NCBI GenBank assembly: GCA_948474755.1
Contig: CAOLHI010001660.1
Location: 248,001 to 312,000 of the forward strand
Direction: 5' to 3'
Length of the DNA stretch: 64,000 nt
From: Ctenosaura bakeri
Lineage: Eukaryota; Chordata; Lepidosauria; Squamata; Iguanidae
This document shows positions 22,031 to 32,353 of this stretch, piece after piece (position 1 is the stretch's first letter; every line of letters starts with the position of its first letter). A model generated the notes under the pieces. That model ran no database searches. It was not told the DNA's origin and saw nothing but the letters and a program-made list of their open reading frames with translations. The position numbers and the translations under genes are program-made.

Positions 22031-22382
22031 CTGCTGCTGATTACTGTTCCCTACCAAATTCATACATAGACACATACATATGCATATTATACATACATCT
22101 CTAGAACTTGGAAAACATGTCAGAAGTATGGGCTTAAACTCTTTTCCCTGCCATCTTTTCTCTGACATTTTTTCCAGGTTCTAGGGGTCTGATAGCACTT
22201 CATGAGGATCTCTACTGAATGTTCAGTACCTAGAAAATCTCAGATGGTGGCAGAACAAGCCTAAGGATATCAATACATACGGACATATGCACAGGAGAAC
22301 GTGGTCTCTGATATAGCCTGACCTCAAGCCTTGTTGTGCTTTAAAGAGTTATTTGCACTGTGCTTGGGACAGCTAGGATTAG

Positions 22383-22645
22383 GGTTGCCAAGCTAAAACA
22401 GGACAGGGCTCCTGTAGCTTTAATCATTAATAGATCCTGAATCAGGAAAGGTACCAGGAAGTTCCAACAGGCAGAACTAGAGTTTCCTGGAAAAATAAGA
22501 GGCAGATCTCCTCTCCTCTTAATTGTTGCATAGAATAGCAAATTTCAGCAGGTGACAAGCAATACCTGCTGAAATTCCTGCTTCTACACAATCATTAAAG
22601 GGACAGGAACCCTGTTCCTTATTTCACCTGGTGACCCTAGATGGA
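22383..22645. mobile_element. Foldback MITE family D (copy 2)
   Basis: Inverted ends TAGGGTTGCCAAGC and GGTGACCCTAG. The inner arms are ACAGGACAGGGCTCCTGTAG against GGGACAGGAACCCTGTTCC. The central AGGTGACAAGCAATACCTGC is shared with the next copy. No transposase. Confidence 0.65.
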
Positions 22646-22794
22646 ACTACATTATGTCTCCTGCGCCAGTCCTTCAAACCCATCTTTTAGCTGCCCACGT
22701 GCCACTCCAACATGTCTCTTTACTGGCCACTGAATGCGGAGCACAGACAAGCATCCAGCCGCTCTTGTAGTTGGAGGCACAGCAGTAATGTCAT

Positions 22795-22934
22795 CTTCAG
22801 ATCTGATAAGGCTGAGACTGGAGAAGGCTCCTGTACCTTTAACGCTGGTTCAGAAGAGAGGATTACAGCAGTTGTTTCTTGTTTGCAAGCAGACAGCAAG
22901 CAACACCTGCTGAAATCTCCTCTTCTACACACCA
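22795..22934. mobile_element. Foldback MITE family D (copy 3), left part
   Basis: GGAGAAGGCTCCTGTACCTTTAACG, then AGCAAGCAACACCTGCTGAAATCTCC. Its expected right end (TTCATTCTGGCAACCCTAG) appears only at about 23862-23884, beyond an L2 fragment and a GGCC element. It therefore looks interrupted by both. Confidence 0.6.
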
Positions 22935-23303
22935 TTAAATGTATTTATTTATTTATTTATTTATTTATTGCATTAATATGCCTTCTTTTCTCCTAAAGTG
23001 GAATCCAAGGCAGCTTCCAAAAAGTTTTAAAAATTGAAAATATTTAAAACAATTAAAAACATATAAAAATTTAAAATCTTACAATTTTAAAAAAAACTTA
23101 ATAAATAAGTAAAACCTCCCCTGTTCACTCATTAAAAGCCTGCTTGAAAATAAATGTTTTTGTCTGTCTATGAAAGGAAAGCAGGGAGGGGGCAAGCCTA
23201 GCCTCTCACGGAAGAGTGTTCCACAGGGTGGAAGCAGCCAGTGAGAAGGGTCTCTTTCATGTCCCGCCACCACCAGCTGAACCTGGCATGGTAGTGGGAC
23301 TGA
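22935..23303 (-). mobile_element. L2-like LINE 3' end, antisense
   Basis: Begins with the (TTTA)n tail at 22938-22970, then the antisense AT-rich 3' UTR, and the antisense coding end (AGAGTGTTCCACAGGGTGG, ACCACCAGCTGAACCTGGC). 5' truncated. Confidence 0.75.
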
Positions 23304-23754
23304 GGCCCTTTTCACACGTGGAGGGAGAAACGGGGTAAAACGCATGGAAACGGAGCTTACCAGCAACCAGGTAAGTCCGCTTTTCCACACTCCTCGGCAT
23401 CCTGCGGCATCCAAAATGGTGGCTTACGGCTGGCGGAGGCTCTCCACCAACCAGAGAAGCTCGTCAACTGGAAGCCCGCCCCTAGCAGATCTGCAGGCAC
23501 GCACTTGCGCACGCCTGCAAATCTACACCGGGCGCTGCGACGGGGCTGCACAGGGCTGCACGCTCCGTGCTTTTTAAAAACCTCCTCAAAAGTGGTTTTT
23601 AAAAAACACACGGCGCCACCACTTCTGGTCACTCCTGTGTGGATTGGGGCGTGGAACTACGCTAAAGTAGTCCGCCCCAATCCACTCCACGGTGTAGACG
23701 ACCTCTGTCAGAGGTCGCTCTACACCATTTTATTACCCCCGTGTGGAAAGGGCC
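23304..23754. mobile_element. GGCC element, 451 bp (family B copy 1)
   Basis: Ends GGCCCTTTTCACACG and CGTGTGGAAAGGGCC, flanked by TGA at 23301-23303 and TGG at 23755-23757. Its GC-rich interior matches, in inverted orientation, the element at 62173-62627: shared GAGCTTCTCTGG, GAGAGCCTCC and a GCCAxCATTTT-like stretch. No coding capacity seen. Confidence 0.8.
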
Positions 23755-23960
23755 TGGGAGAAAGTGTCCCCCTGCAGATCATAGGACTCTGGCAGGTCTA
23801 CATAAGGAAGAGACAGTCTTTCAAACAGCCCAGATTTAAGCCAATACAGGAGTTCTCTCCAGTTTTCATTCTGGCAACCCTAGTCCAGTTACAGCAGTGG
23901 TTCTCAACCTGTGGGTTGCAACCCCTTTGGGGGTCGAATGACCCTTTCACAGGGGTCGCC

Positions 23961-25105
23961 GCTCCTCTATCCCGCCCCGCCTCCTTTTGAAACAAGGTCA
24001 CTGATCCTCCCGCCAAAGCGGCCTCACAGCTAATGGGAGGCCTGTTTCTGAGACCCCGCGCTGGGAGGAGGGGAGAGGAGGCGGCTGTTGCTCCGGGCGG
24101 GGGGGTTGCACCGTTGGAGGAGCACCACCCCCTCCTCCTCGCTGCTGCCCTGCCAGCGGTCTTTCTCACTTGGGCTGCCTCCTCCTCCTGCTCCTCAGCG
24201 TGGCAGTCAAGCACGGCGGGCAGGCTCTGAAGTAGGGCACAGCGCCATCTTTTCCTCCCCCCGTGGAGCTGCCAAGACGAGCGAGCAAGCACTGGGCAGG
24301 AAAGGAGGGTGGCCGAGCCCGCGCCTGGAGCGAGGTCCTGGAGCGGGAACAGGGCCACAGGTGAGCGGGGAAGCTCCGGGCGCCTCACAACGGGAGGAGG
24401 GATTGCGCTTTGCACAGAAAGGGGAGAGCCTGGTCGGCGCCGCCTCTTGCTGGGCTCACCCCCTCCCTCCCTCCCTCTGGGCTCTCAATGCCCACAGCAC
24501 CGTTCGCCGTGGGCAGCTTGCGTTGCCTTTCCCGCCTTTGCTTTGGGCGAGCAGTGGAGAGGCAGAAGGAGACGTGCCACCCACCCTCATGCTGAGTTTG
24601 CTATCACGGGAGTGCAGGTTGGCAGCCAGCTTCCAGGTCTGCCATTTTGTCACCGGTGTCACTGACTCAGAAGGGAGGGTGGAGCTGCAAAACGCCCCGA
24701 TCGGGTGCCGTTTGCACAGGCATTGAGCGGGGAGGGGGGCAGGGTCAGCGGGTTGCAGGAGGGGGGAGGTGTTTTGACGGAGGCCTTGCGCGGGGTGGGA
24801 GCGTCCATCTGCTGGGAAAGAGAGCTGCGGGTTGGTGCAGCTTCCAGGCAGCCCGGCGCTCCGCAGGGTTCGGCAGGCAGGCTGGACGGTAGCCCGGCAC
24901 GGGTCTCAGCCTCTTTGGCGGAGGCGGGGAGCTCGTCGTGCTACCCCAGGGATTTCTGGCTGGGCCTGTAAGAGGAGTTTATTTCAGAACAAGGGGGAGA
25001 CCTCCTTTTCCTAGGAGATGGGCAGTCTTCTCTCCCTCTTTCCAGCCTACTTTTGGAAACTTCTTGCTTGAATTTTGCATTGCAGTTACTTGCCCTCTTC
25101 TCATT
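23961..25105 (+). other. CpG-rich exon-like cargo inside SPIN
   Basis: Dense CpG and GC-box-like tracts resemble a gene promoter and first exon. A strong splice-donor context, CCACAG|GTGAGC, occurs at 24360/24361. No protein family is recognised in any frame. It could be captured host 5' gene sequence, or a later insertion into the SPIN copy; I cannot decide from one copy. Confidence 0.5.
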
Positions 25106-25114
25106 TGCCCACCC

Positions 25115-25195
25115 ACCTACCCTCCTACCCAATGGTAGGCCCACCTTAGGGTCAACATAAGTCAGGAACAACTTGAAGGCACACAGAAGAAGCTT
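25115..25195 (+). mobile_element. Sauria SINE 3' tail inside SPIN
   Basis: CCACCTTAGGGTCAACATAAG and CAGGAACAACTTGAAGGCAC followed by ACAGAAGAAG: the last 80 bases of a SINE, next to the SPIN right arm. Either captured with the cargo or inserted later. Confidence 0.8.
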
Positions 25196-25589
25196 GTGTA
25201 GTCCCCCGAGATGTAATTAGAAATAAATATTTCACAATATATAATTACATATTCTTTTTGTGATTAATTACTATGCTTTAATTATGTTCAATTTGTAACA
25301 ATGAAAATATATCCTGCATATCAGATATTTACATTACGATTCATAACAGTAGCAAAATTACAGTTATGAAGTAGCAACGAAAATAATTTTATGGTTGGGG
25401 GTCACCACAACATGAGGAACTGTATTAAAGGATCACGGCATTAGGAAGGTTGAGAACCACTGAGTTACAGGAATATAACTAGACACTTTTCTGCTGTCCT
25501 CTGCTCTCCACTACCCAGTAAACAGCTCTGGGGTAGAAGATCTGCAGCAGCAAAAAGCTAGGATAGGGTGAGGGAGGGAGAACATATAC

Positions 25590-25700
25590 TATAATTCCTC
25601 CAAGACAAATTTGTAGTATCTCTTCCTGATCCAGGATCTATTAATGATTAAAGCTACAGGAGCTCCATTTTGTATTCAGCCTACCAACCTGAGCTGTGAT
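25590..25700. repeat. Family D foldback fragment (copy 4)
   Basis: Shares ATCCAGGATCTATTAATGAT, AAAGCTACAGGAGCTCC and the CCAACCTGAGC end with 22383-22645, in reverse orientation. Confidence 0.5.
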
Positions 25701-26164
25701 AGATTTTCTGTCTCTCATACACACCACTCTTGTCTAGCCAAATCCCTGTGATATACGTCAGGCTGTCATCTTAAATCTAAGTTTATTTCCTCAAAGGCAG
25801 GTGTTTTTGTTTTTGTTTCTGTTTTTGTTTTTGGCATTAATCTGATGTTCTGCGGCAATGCCTTCAACGCAGGGAAGGGTTATCAAGCCTACCCAAGCTT
25901 TGTGGACTGAGAAACAAACTTGCAGCCCAGATTTATCATCTCATGTGCTTCAGCCCAATGCTATACATGTTTCTTTAGAAACTGAGTATTTTGTTCAATA
26001 AGTATATAGAATTGCAGCCTTTAGTGTTTAGTTGATCCCACTTCCAAATTAAAGCAACACTGGTGCTACTTAATCAAGTCCCATTTTTTTTACAGTCACT
26101 TGATGTATTATGGCTAAAGAACACTTGTTTATTCTATATGTGTTTAGTATCTCAGACCCTCAAA

Positions 26165-26783
26165 GTGGATGATGAAAACATTGAAATAATGGAAGATTTA
26201 CATACCTTGGCTTAGACATTAATCAGAATAGAGACTGCAGTCAAGAAATCAGAAGACTAAGACTTGAAAGGGTAGCTATGAAGGAACTAGACAGGATCCT
26301 CAAGTAGAAAGACATATATTTGAACACTAAAGACAGGATTCTCTATACCATTGTATTTCCAGTTTCTATGTAAAGTTGTGAAAGCTGGACAGTGAGGAAA
26401 GCTGATAGGAAGAAAAGCAACTCCGTTGAAATATACTGCTGAAGAAGAATTCTGTGGATGCCTGGACTGCTAAAAAGACAAATGTATGGCTCCTAGAGCA
26501 AATCTAGCCTGAACTCTCCCTAGAAGCCAAGATGACTAAACTGAGGCTGTTGTACTTTGGCCACATCATGAGAAGACATGACTCATTAGAAAAGACAATA
26601 ATACTTGATAAGGTAGAAGGCAGTAAGAAAAGGGGAAGACTGCATTACAGATGAATAGATTCAATCAAGGAGGCCACATCCCTGTATCTGCAAGACCTGA
26701 GCAGGGCAGCTGAGGATAGGCCTTTCATTGATAGGGTCACCATAAGTTGAAGTCAATGTGACAGCAGTTAACAACAACAGCCT
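26165..26783 (+). mobile_element. BovB-like RTE LINE 3' end (copy 2)
   Basis: The best of three copies: GAAGCCAAGATGACTAAACT, TGTACTTTGGCCACATCATG, AAGGTAGAAGGCAGTAAG, ending CAGCAGTTAACAACAACAG. The conceptual peptide contains LRLLYFGHIMRRHDSLEKT, with stops elsewhere. 5' truncated. Confidence 0.88.
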
Positions 26784-26909
26784 CAGAGCCAGGGTAGTGT
26801 GCTGAACATTGGATTATGACTTTGGAGACCAGGGTTTGAATACTCACTCAGCCATTGATACTCACTAAGTGACCTTGGGCCAGTCATACTTTCTCAGCCT
26901 CAGACAAGA
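26784..26909 (+). mobile_element. Sauria SINE type, 3' truncated
   Basis: A-box region CAGGGTAGTGTGCTGAACAT, B box CAGGGTTTGAATACTCAC, then GTGACCTTGGGCCAGTCATA up to TCTCAGCCTCAGAC. The tail is missing where family D sequence starts. Confidence 0.85.
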
Positions 26910-26985
26910 GGCTACCCTATTGAATTTGCACAACTATTAACAGGACAGGAGCCCTGTCTCTTATTTCACCTCACAACCCTAGTTC
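26910..26985. repeat. Family D foldback fragment (copy 5)
   Basis: Right half only: ACAGGACAGGAGCCCTGTCT, CTTATTTCACCTCACAACCC, TAG. Confidence 0.6.
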
Positions 26986-27067
26986 CCATGGAGATTTACC
27001 TAGCACCAAGACTGCTCTCTTTTCAGCACCAAGTGAAAATCTTTCATTTTCTAATCTTTCCCAAACT

Positions 27068-27182
27068 GATTCCCTCCAGATATGTTGAACTATAAGTCTC
27101 CTCAGTCTCTTTTTCTCTTGGCCATGTTGGGTGTAGTTGGTGAGATAATCCAGCACTTCTGGAGAGCATCACATTGCAGAAG
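27068..27182. repeat. Decayed palindromic MITE ('CTCCAGATGTTG' family)
   Basis: CCTCCAGATATGTTGAACTA opposite CAGCACTTCTGGAGAGC, with TTGGCCATGTTGGGTGTAGT at the centre. The same design as 42224-42345 and 53095-53215. Confidence 0.55.
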
Positions 27183-27469
27183 ATCTTTTCAATTTCCTTA
27201 TGGAATTTGGATTGTATCTGGTTAGGCTGCTGTCCATCCGCTATTCCACCTAAAAGTCATACTGGGAAGAGAGTTCTAAAGCCAGGGAACCAGCATAGAA
27301 AATTCCCAATTTCAAAATATTAGTTCTTCAATTCCAACAGCTAAGAGACTTAGAGAAGAGCCTTTTAGAAAGCTTGTGTTCTTGCTATGCTCATGCCTTA
27401 CAGCCAGTTAGTGTGGCAAAGGAAAAAAAAGGAAAAACCTGAGAAAGAGGTTGAGGAATCTTAACTGAG

Positions 27470-27872
27470 ATCTGTGGAAAGTATGTGGACAGTGAAGGAA
27501 GCTGATGAGAATCAACTCATTTGAAATGTAGTGCTGGGTGAGAATTCTGTGGATACCATGGACTAGGGTTAAAACAAATGATAGAGTCCATGAGCAAATT
27601 GAGCTTGTAAACTCTCTGTACTGTTGTAGTTTGAACATGCCATGGGAAGACATGACTCATTAGAAAAGACAATAATGCTTGCCAAAGTAGATGGTAGTAG
27701 GAAAAGAGGAAAACCACATTACAGGTGGATAGGCTCAGTCAAGAAAGCCATGTCCCTGAGTCTGCAAGACCTGAGCAGGGCTGTTGGTAACAGTGTGACT
27801 TGAAGATCTCTCATTCATAGGGTCTCTATAAGTCAAAGTTGACTTGACAACAGTTAATAACAAATTGAGAGC
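27470..27872 (+). mobile_element. BovB-like RTE LINE 3' end (copy 3), decayed
   Basis: AGACATGACTCATTAGAAAAG, AGGAAAAGAGGAAAACCACA, CTGCAAGACCTGAGCAGGGC, ending ACAACAGTTAATAACAAA. Internal deletion relative to copies 1 and 2. Confidence 0.8.
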
Positions 27873-29398
27873 ACACATGCACAAGCCTCTATTGGCCTTT
27901 TTAACTGTTTCAGCTCACAGCTTTGATGGTAGCAGCTTCACTTATTTAGACAGGTCTGCACATGGTGCAATTTCAGGTGGCGAAAAAAAAAAGTTTGTGC
28001 AGGTAAAGGTTCCTGCTGAGCTCTCTTGCTGTCACTTTTCCTCTTTCATCCAATGCCTTGATGTCATCCTTGCCCCCTCAAATCAGTCAGCAAGGCTTCA
28101 ACTATTGGATATTAGTCTGGCAGAGAGAAAAAAGGCAAGACATGGGGCTGTAGGGGGACAGACACTGGAGCACAATGTTCCCTTAAAACTTGCTCTGTGT
28201 TGCCATCTGGTCAGTTCCTGTTACCATATTGCTAGCAGCCATCAAAATCTGAGCACTAATTTGTGTTTGCAAGTAATAAATTAGAAAGATAAGTCTTGCA
28301 CAGCAGGAAGCAAACTGTTTTTATTGAGTGAAAGAGCCACTGCAGAGAGGAAAAGAACTCATTGATGTGTATGTATAACAAGGAGTGACTGTTTTGATCA
28401 AGGCAAATAGCAGCTTTCCACGCTGATGTTTTTGCTATGCTTTTCTTTTTTCCAAGGTGCTCTCTATCATTTTGCTTGGCTCTGCTTGTGTTTATTAGAT
28501 AGTGCTGTGCTGGGGAGCCTGACATTTGCTAAACAATCTCTGAGAGCAGGATGTGCAGTACATGAGTGAATTTTTGACATTCTACTGCAAATATTCCTTT
28601 GCCCACACAAATGCCATAGATAAACAGCTCACCACAGGCTAGGAACAAACTCATGCAGGCTTTTCAAGGACTCCTTCCCACAGTTGCCACATCTTCAGGG
28701 GTTATGTGGAAATAGGTCATTTTTGTCCCAATGGTTTTCATTTCTGTAGTGAGCTTTAAAAACTGAAAGGTATATTACACATGCTCAGAGGTACTTTCTT
28801 CCCTATTCCTATTCATGAGGTCAGTTAACTGCAGTTATTAGCCCCATCATCCTGGATACTGTGAGAACTCCCATAAGGGAGCTGGAACCAAGAATGGAAC
28901 AGGGAAAAAGTATGATCTAGAAAAGGAGAACTAAAGATGTTGGTAACAGAAAGTAAAAATACTTGCAGTAAACAGCAGAAAAGAGAGAGCAAGGTTCTGT
29001 TCTCATCCCAACTTCACCAATTGCTGCTCCTATGTAACAGCTAACTTCTCCTTACCAGGTTATTTTCTGGCATAATATTCCTTCTCAGTCTTAGGTACTT
29101 CAAGGAAGTTAGGAATTAGGACAAAATAGAAACTTCAGTAGGACATGCCATTCAAATAAATGTGTTTGCTTCTTATGTACACAGCAACAGGAGAGGGAAG
29201 GTAGGAGCTAACTGGGGCTTTTGTCTGAGACACGCTGCTTGGTCAGCAGTTGTGTCTACATTGGCACCTAAAGTGCAGGGAAGCCCATGTTATTTCATAT
29301 ATTAGAGGTCTGAAACCTTGCCACAGAAGGCTCTGACATGCTTAGTATGAATTCCAGTATGAACGTAGCTGAAAAGCTAGTTTGGAACCTTTGTGATA
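27873..29398. other. Unassigned DNA
   Basis: 1.5 kb without a gene or repeat family I can name. Confidence 0.5.
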
Positions 29399-29400
29399 TA

Positions 29401-29655
29401 CTCTATTTGCTGGCGTATAAGACTCACTTTCCCCCCCAATAAATACTGTATGAAAATGGAGTGTGTCTTATATGCCAGTGTGTCAGTGAGGGTGTTCCTG
29501 CATGGCAGGTGGTTGGACTGGATGGCCCCTGTGGTCTCTTCCAACTCTACATTTCTATGATTCTATGATTCTTATACACAGGTGAATAGTATTTGTCAGT
29601 GTTTAAATGTGGTGCATCTTATATGCTGGTGCATCTTATACGCTAGCAAATACAG
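29401..29655. mobile_element. TA-flanked MITE (mariner-like), split by CR1
   Basis: Inverted ends CTCTATTTGCTGGCGTATAA and its near-complement ATACGCTAGCAAATACAG are flanked by TA (29399-29400, 29656-29657). A CR1 3' tail (about 29490-29573) is nested inside. A second copy lies at 56530-56678. TA flanks suggest Tc1/mariner-type mobilisation. Confidence 0.75.
29490..29573 (+). mobile_element. CR1 3' tail, sense
   Basis: GGTTGGACTGGATGGCCCCT, then TCTTCCAACTCTACATTTCT and two ATGATTCT units: the last 80 bases of CR1 inserted in the TA-flanked MITE. Confidence 0.9.
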
Positions 29656-29935
29656 TAATTCAAATGACACTGAAGCACAGTGGTGACCATGTTTGTATAT
29701 CATAGTAAACCATGGTTTTCCTTGATGTGCATGAACCACAGCAAAGCTCAGACTCATATGCTCCCCATTCCCAGAACCTATAATATCACTTTTTAAAAGT
29801 GATTGGTTGCAGGCAGTGTTCCAAGGGCAAATAAGTAGTTTGCAACCATTCTTTCTTGTTTTTACTTTCCTGTTTCTGAAAAGTATCTACAATACAATAG
29901 GTAGGTACAATAGGTACAACAGGTAGTTTTAATTA

Positions 29936-30390
29936 CAGTGGCCCCTCAACTTTCACTACGGTTCAGGCACAAAACCCTCACAAAAGAGGAAAAACTAAGA
30001 ATAACTTCTCCCCTGCAATCCCCTTCCCCTTCCCTTGCCTTTTGAGCACAAGGGCCAGAGGTATAGGAATGGTGGGGAGGAGCTCCGGAGGAGAGAAGGA
30101 AGACTTGTACAAGCCTTAACCGGCTCCATTCCCCTGCCAATTGCCTCAGCATGACTTCTCAGCACCCGGAACAGAGGCAAGGGAATTGTGGGGGGGGGAG
30201 CTCCAGAGGGGAAAAGGAAGGTGTGTGCGTGCTTTCTCTCAATTTCCTTGCCTTTTATCTGGATGCTTGCCTTCCTTCTCCATGCCCAGCAAAACACCAG
30301 GGAATGGGAAGAGGAGAATGGGGGAGGAGGCACACACATGCCTTGCAAACAATCAAATTTGCAAGGGTCAAATCTGCAAATGTTGAGGGC
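29936..30390. mobile_element. Pogo/Tigger-like MITE, right end disturbed
   Basis: The left end CAGTGGCCCCTCAACTTTC is preceded by TA. The right-end candidate CAAATGTTGAGGGC lies at about 30377-30390, where the GC-rich repeat copy begins. The interior is purine-rich, with a split inverted repeat around GCTCCGGAGG/AGCTCCAGAGG. The same layout as 32011-32353. Confidence 0.55.
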
Positions 30391-30399
30391 AGTCGCATA

Positions 30400-30592
30400 G
30401 CAATGGTGGGGCGATGGGGGTGGTTTGCACCAAGCAGCAATGTTCTTGGGGTGTCCCAGCTCGTAGTCACACCCCTGCGTACCACGGCCACACCTCCACG
30501 CACCATGGCCATGCTCCCACGCACTGTGGTCATGGCCCCTGCCACCCACCCCTTCACAAGCTCTGCCACTGGTCAAGGGAGGACGGTACTTT
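30400..30592 (+). repeat. GC-rich dispersed repeat (copy 2)
   Basis: In the opposite orientation to 12398-12575, with iterated CACGGCCACACC / CATGGCCATGCT blocks and the end AGCTCTGCCACTGGTC. Both copies share ATTGCT..TGG..TGGGGTGT-like edges. Family unknown. Confidence 0.7.
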
Positions 30593-30639
30593 AAAAGCAC
30601 ACATTTGAATTCCGCAAGCTGCTGATCTGCGGCACAAAA

Positions 30640-31238
30640 CACACTCCTGAAGCCTGGAAGAATAGAGAGCGATGCTGGGGTTCGATGTGGCTCAGCACGT
30701 GGAGCTGAGGGGCAGCTCGCCAAGCAAAGTGGCAGCAAGGCGGTCTGGAACTTGGAAGCGATCCAAGGATGGTCTCGGAATCAAGGGTTTTTATAGGGAG
30801 AAATGTAACTGCAGGCTATTCCGTACTTGGGGAAAACAATGAGTTTTGGGCGCAAGACAAAGCTTTGGAAAGGTCACAATTTAGCATGATTGAGTTAAGT
30901 CCAAATCGACAAAGAGGTAGACAGTATGCAAACGCAGAGTGCTTGGCAGTTGAGTATTCAGCTTGTCAAGTTACTTGCTCGGGGCAGGGGGTCCTTTGTA
31001 AACAGCGTGCATACATAATGAGGGTGTTTGCAGAGAGGTCTCCTAAAGCGGCGATCTGGCTATTTCTGGCCTGTCTGTATTGTCTTGGGATATTGCAGCG
31101 TTTAATGGCCAAGCCTAGTTCCGTGCTTGTCCGGAGGCCTCTCAAACATGTGGAGAGGGGTGGTGGAAGAGAGCCAAATTATTGATATCAAAATGATATC
31201 TTTATGCTATCTCCAAGGAGGCCTAACCTGCAGTAACA
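30640..31238 (-). mobile_element. LTR fragment, antisense (copy C)
   Basis: Matches the U3 and promoter part of LTR B over about 600 bases, e.g. GTGGAGCTGAGGGG, CTTGGGGAAAACAATGAGTT, AAATTATTGATATCAAAATG. Minus-strand TATA (TATAAAAA) at about 30788-30795. Ends TGTTACTGCAG on the minus strand. The R-U5 part is missing on the left. Confidence 0.85.
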
Positions 31239-31440
31239 CATTGGTTCATGTCCCAGTCTCTGGAGCAGTAGAAAACCAGCATCTTCTAAGTGCCCCCTCT
31301 TAAATATTTAAAGATGGCTACCATATCATCTTTCAGTCTTCTCTTCTCCAAGCTCAATATACCCACCTCTCCTCCCCCATCTCCACAGGGCTTCTTTCCT
31401 TTTGCAATCTTGGTCACCTTCTTCTACACATTCTGACAAA
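31239..31440 (-). mobile_element. CR1 LINE, antisense
   Basis: GTCCCAGTCTCTGGAGCAGT, CTTAAATATTTAAAGATGGC and TCTTCTCCAAGCTCAATATA are the CR1 wording seen at 1916-2195. The LTR sits immediately to its left. Confidence 0.8.
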
Positions 31441-32010
31441 AGGAAGATTGATTCTAATTCCAGATAGACTGAAAGTCCGCCACTGCTTTTTAAATTTCTG
31501 CTCATTTTAATAACAACAACAACAACAACAACAACACAACATCTATAGCTGCAACCTTATTGTTCTATTTCATGGGAGTTAATTTTGGCTGGTATTCTCT
31601 TCAATATTTATGAGATTGTAAGCCAAATTTATTATCTCATAACTTTTGAGATTCACCTTTTATTACCCCCTCAAAAAAACTACCTTAGTCAGGCAGCACT
31701 CCACCCAAAGGGTTTCTGAGGCATTGCAGACCAGGGTATGGGGACATGCCAGCTGCAGCACTCTCCCAGTTGCAGAGCATACTGAGACAAGCAGTTGCAG
31801 CAGAATCCCAAGGGCTCTCTTCCAGCTGCCCTTCTCAATGCAACTTGAGCCCAGGAGAGTGCTGCAATCATCAGTTCCCAGAGCTTCAATCTGCATTGCT
31901 TCAAAAACTATTCAGCTGCGGTTCAGCCTGGTTTAAGAAGCAGGGTGTTTTGTTTTGTTTTTTGATAGCAGAAATATTTATATAGCTGTGTAATGCTGAG
32001 GAAGTGTATA
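31441..32010. other. Unassigned DNA with an (ACA)n tract
   Basis: (AAC)n at about 31509-31540. Overlapping frames on both strands at 31646-31936 have no recognisable product. Confidence 0.5.
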
Positions 32011-32353
32011 CAGTTCTCCTTCCACATTCATGGGTTTTGTGAAACTGATTATTCACAAGGCACCCACATGCCTCCCCTCCCCATTGTCTTCCTCCCATTC
32101 CCTTGTGTTTTGCAGGAGGGCAGAGAAGGAGGACAAACACCCAGAAAAAAGACAAAGAAACCTCTCCTCCAGATCTCTCCTCCAGATCTCCCCTCTCATT
32201 CCCTTGCTTCTGGGCCCAGTGCACAAAACGGAGGGAGGAGGCCCAGAAGGAAACGGGGGGTGGGTGGGATTGCAAGGGGGGAGTTATTTACATTTTTCCC
32301 ATTTTCATGAGAGTTCTGAACCCAAAACCTTTGTGAAAGTGGAGGGGCTACTG
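32011..32353. mobile_element. Pogo/Tigger-like MITE, TA-flanked
   Basis: Ends CAGTTCTCCTTCCACATTC and GTGAAAGTGGAGGGGCTACTG are imperfect inverted repeats flanked by TA (32009-32010, 32354-32355). The sub-terminal GATTATTCACAAGG and CATTTTCATGAGAG recur at 57237-57611. No transposase. Confidence 0.7.

Larger units (their letters stand above)
23895..25462. mobile_element. SPIN-type hAT transposon with GC-rich cargo
   Basis: 1568 bases. The left end CAGTGGTTCTCAACCTGTGG with GGTCGAATGACCCTTTCACA, and the right end TTTATGGTTGGGGGTCACCA ... GGTTGAGAACCACTG, match the SPIN (Space Invader) hAT family as I know it. An 8-base duplication, AGTTACAG, lies at 23887-23894 and 25463-25470, as expected for hAT. 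SPIN wording covers only about 23895-23960 and 25200-25462. Between them lies about 1.2 kb of CpG-rich DNA with no transposase. SPIN is known for horizontal transfer among tetrapods. Long open frames (up to 212 codons) here result from GC content. Confidence 0.9.

Noticed and set aside
23304..23754. Possible separate CpG-island promoter
   Set aside because: The borders carry GGCC inverted ends and the interior is shared with 62173-62627, so it is a transposon.
24088..24726. 212-codon open frame, and a 205-codon frame opposite, inside SPIN
   Set aside because: Both strands are open because the cargo is GC-rich with few stops. Neither shows hAT transposase motifs or any protein family.
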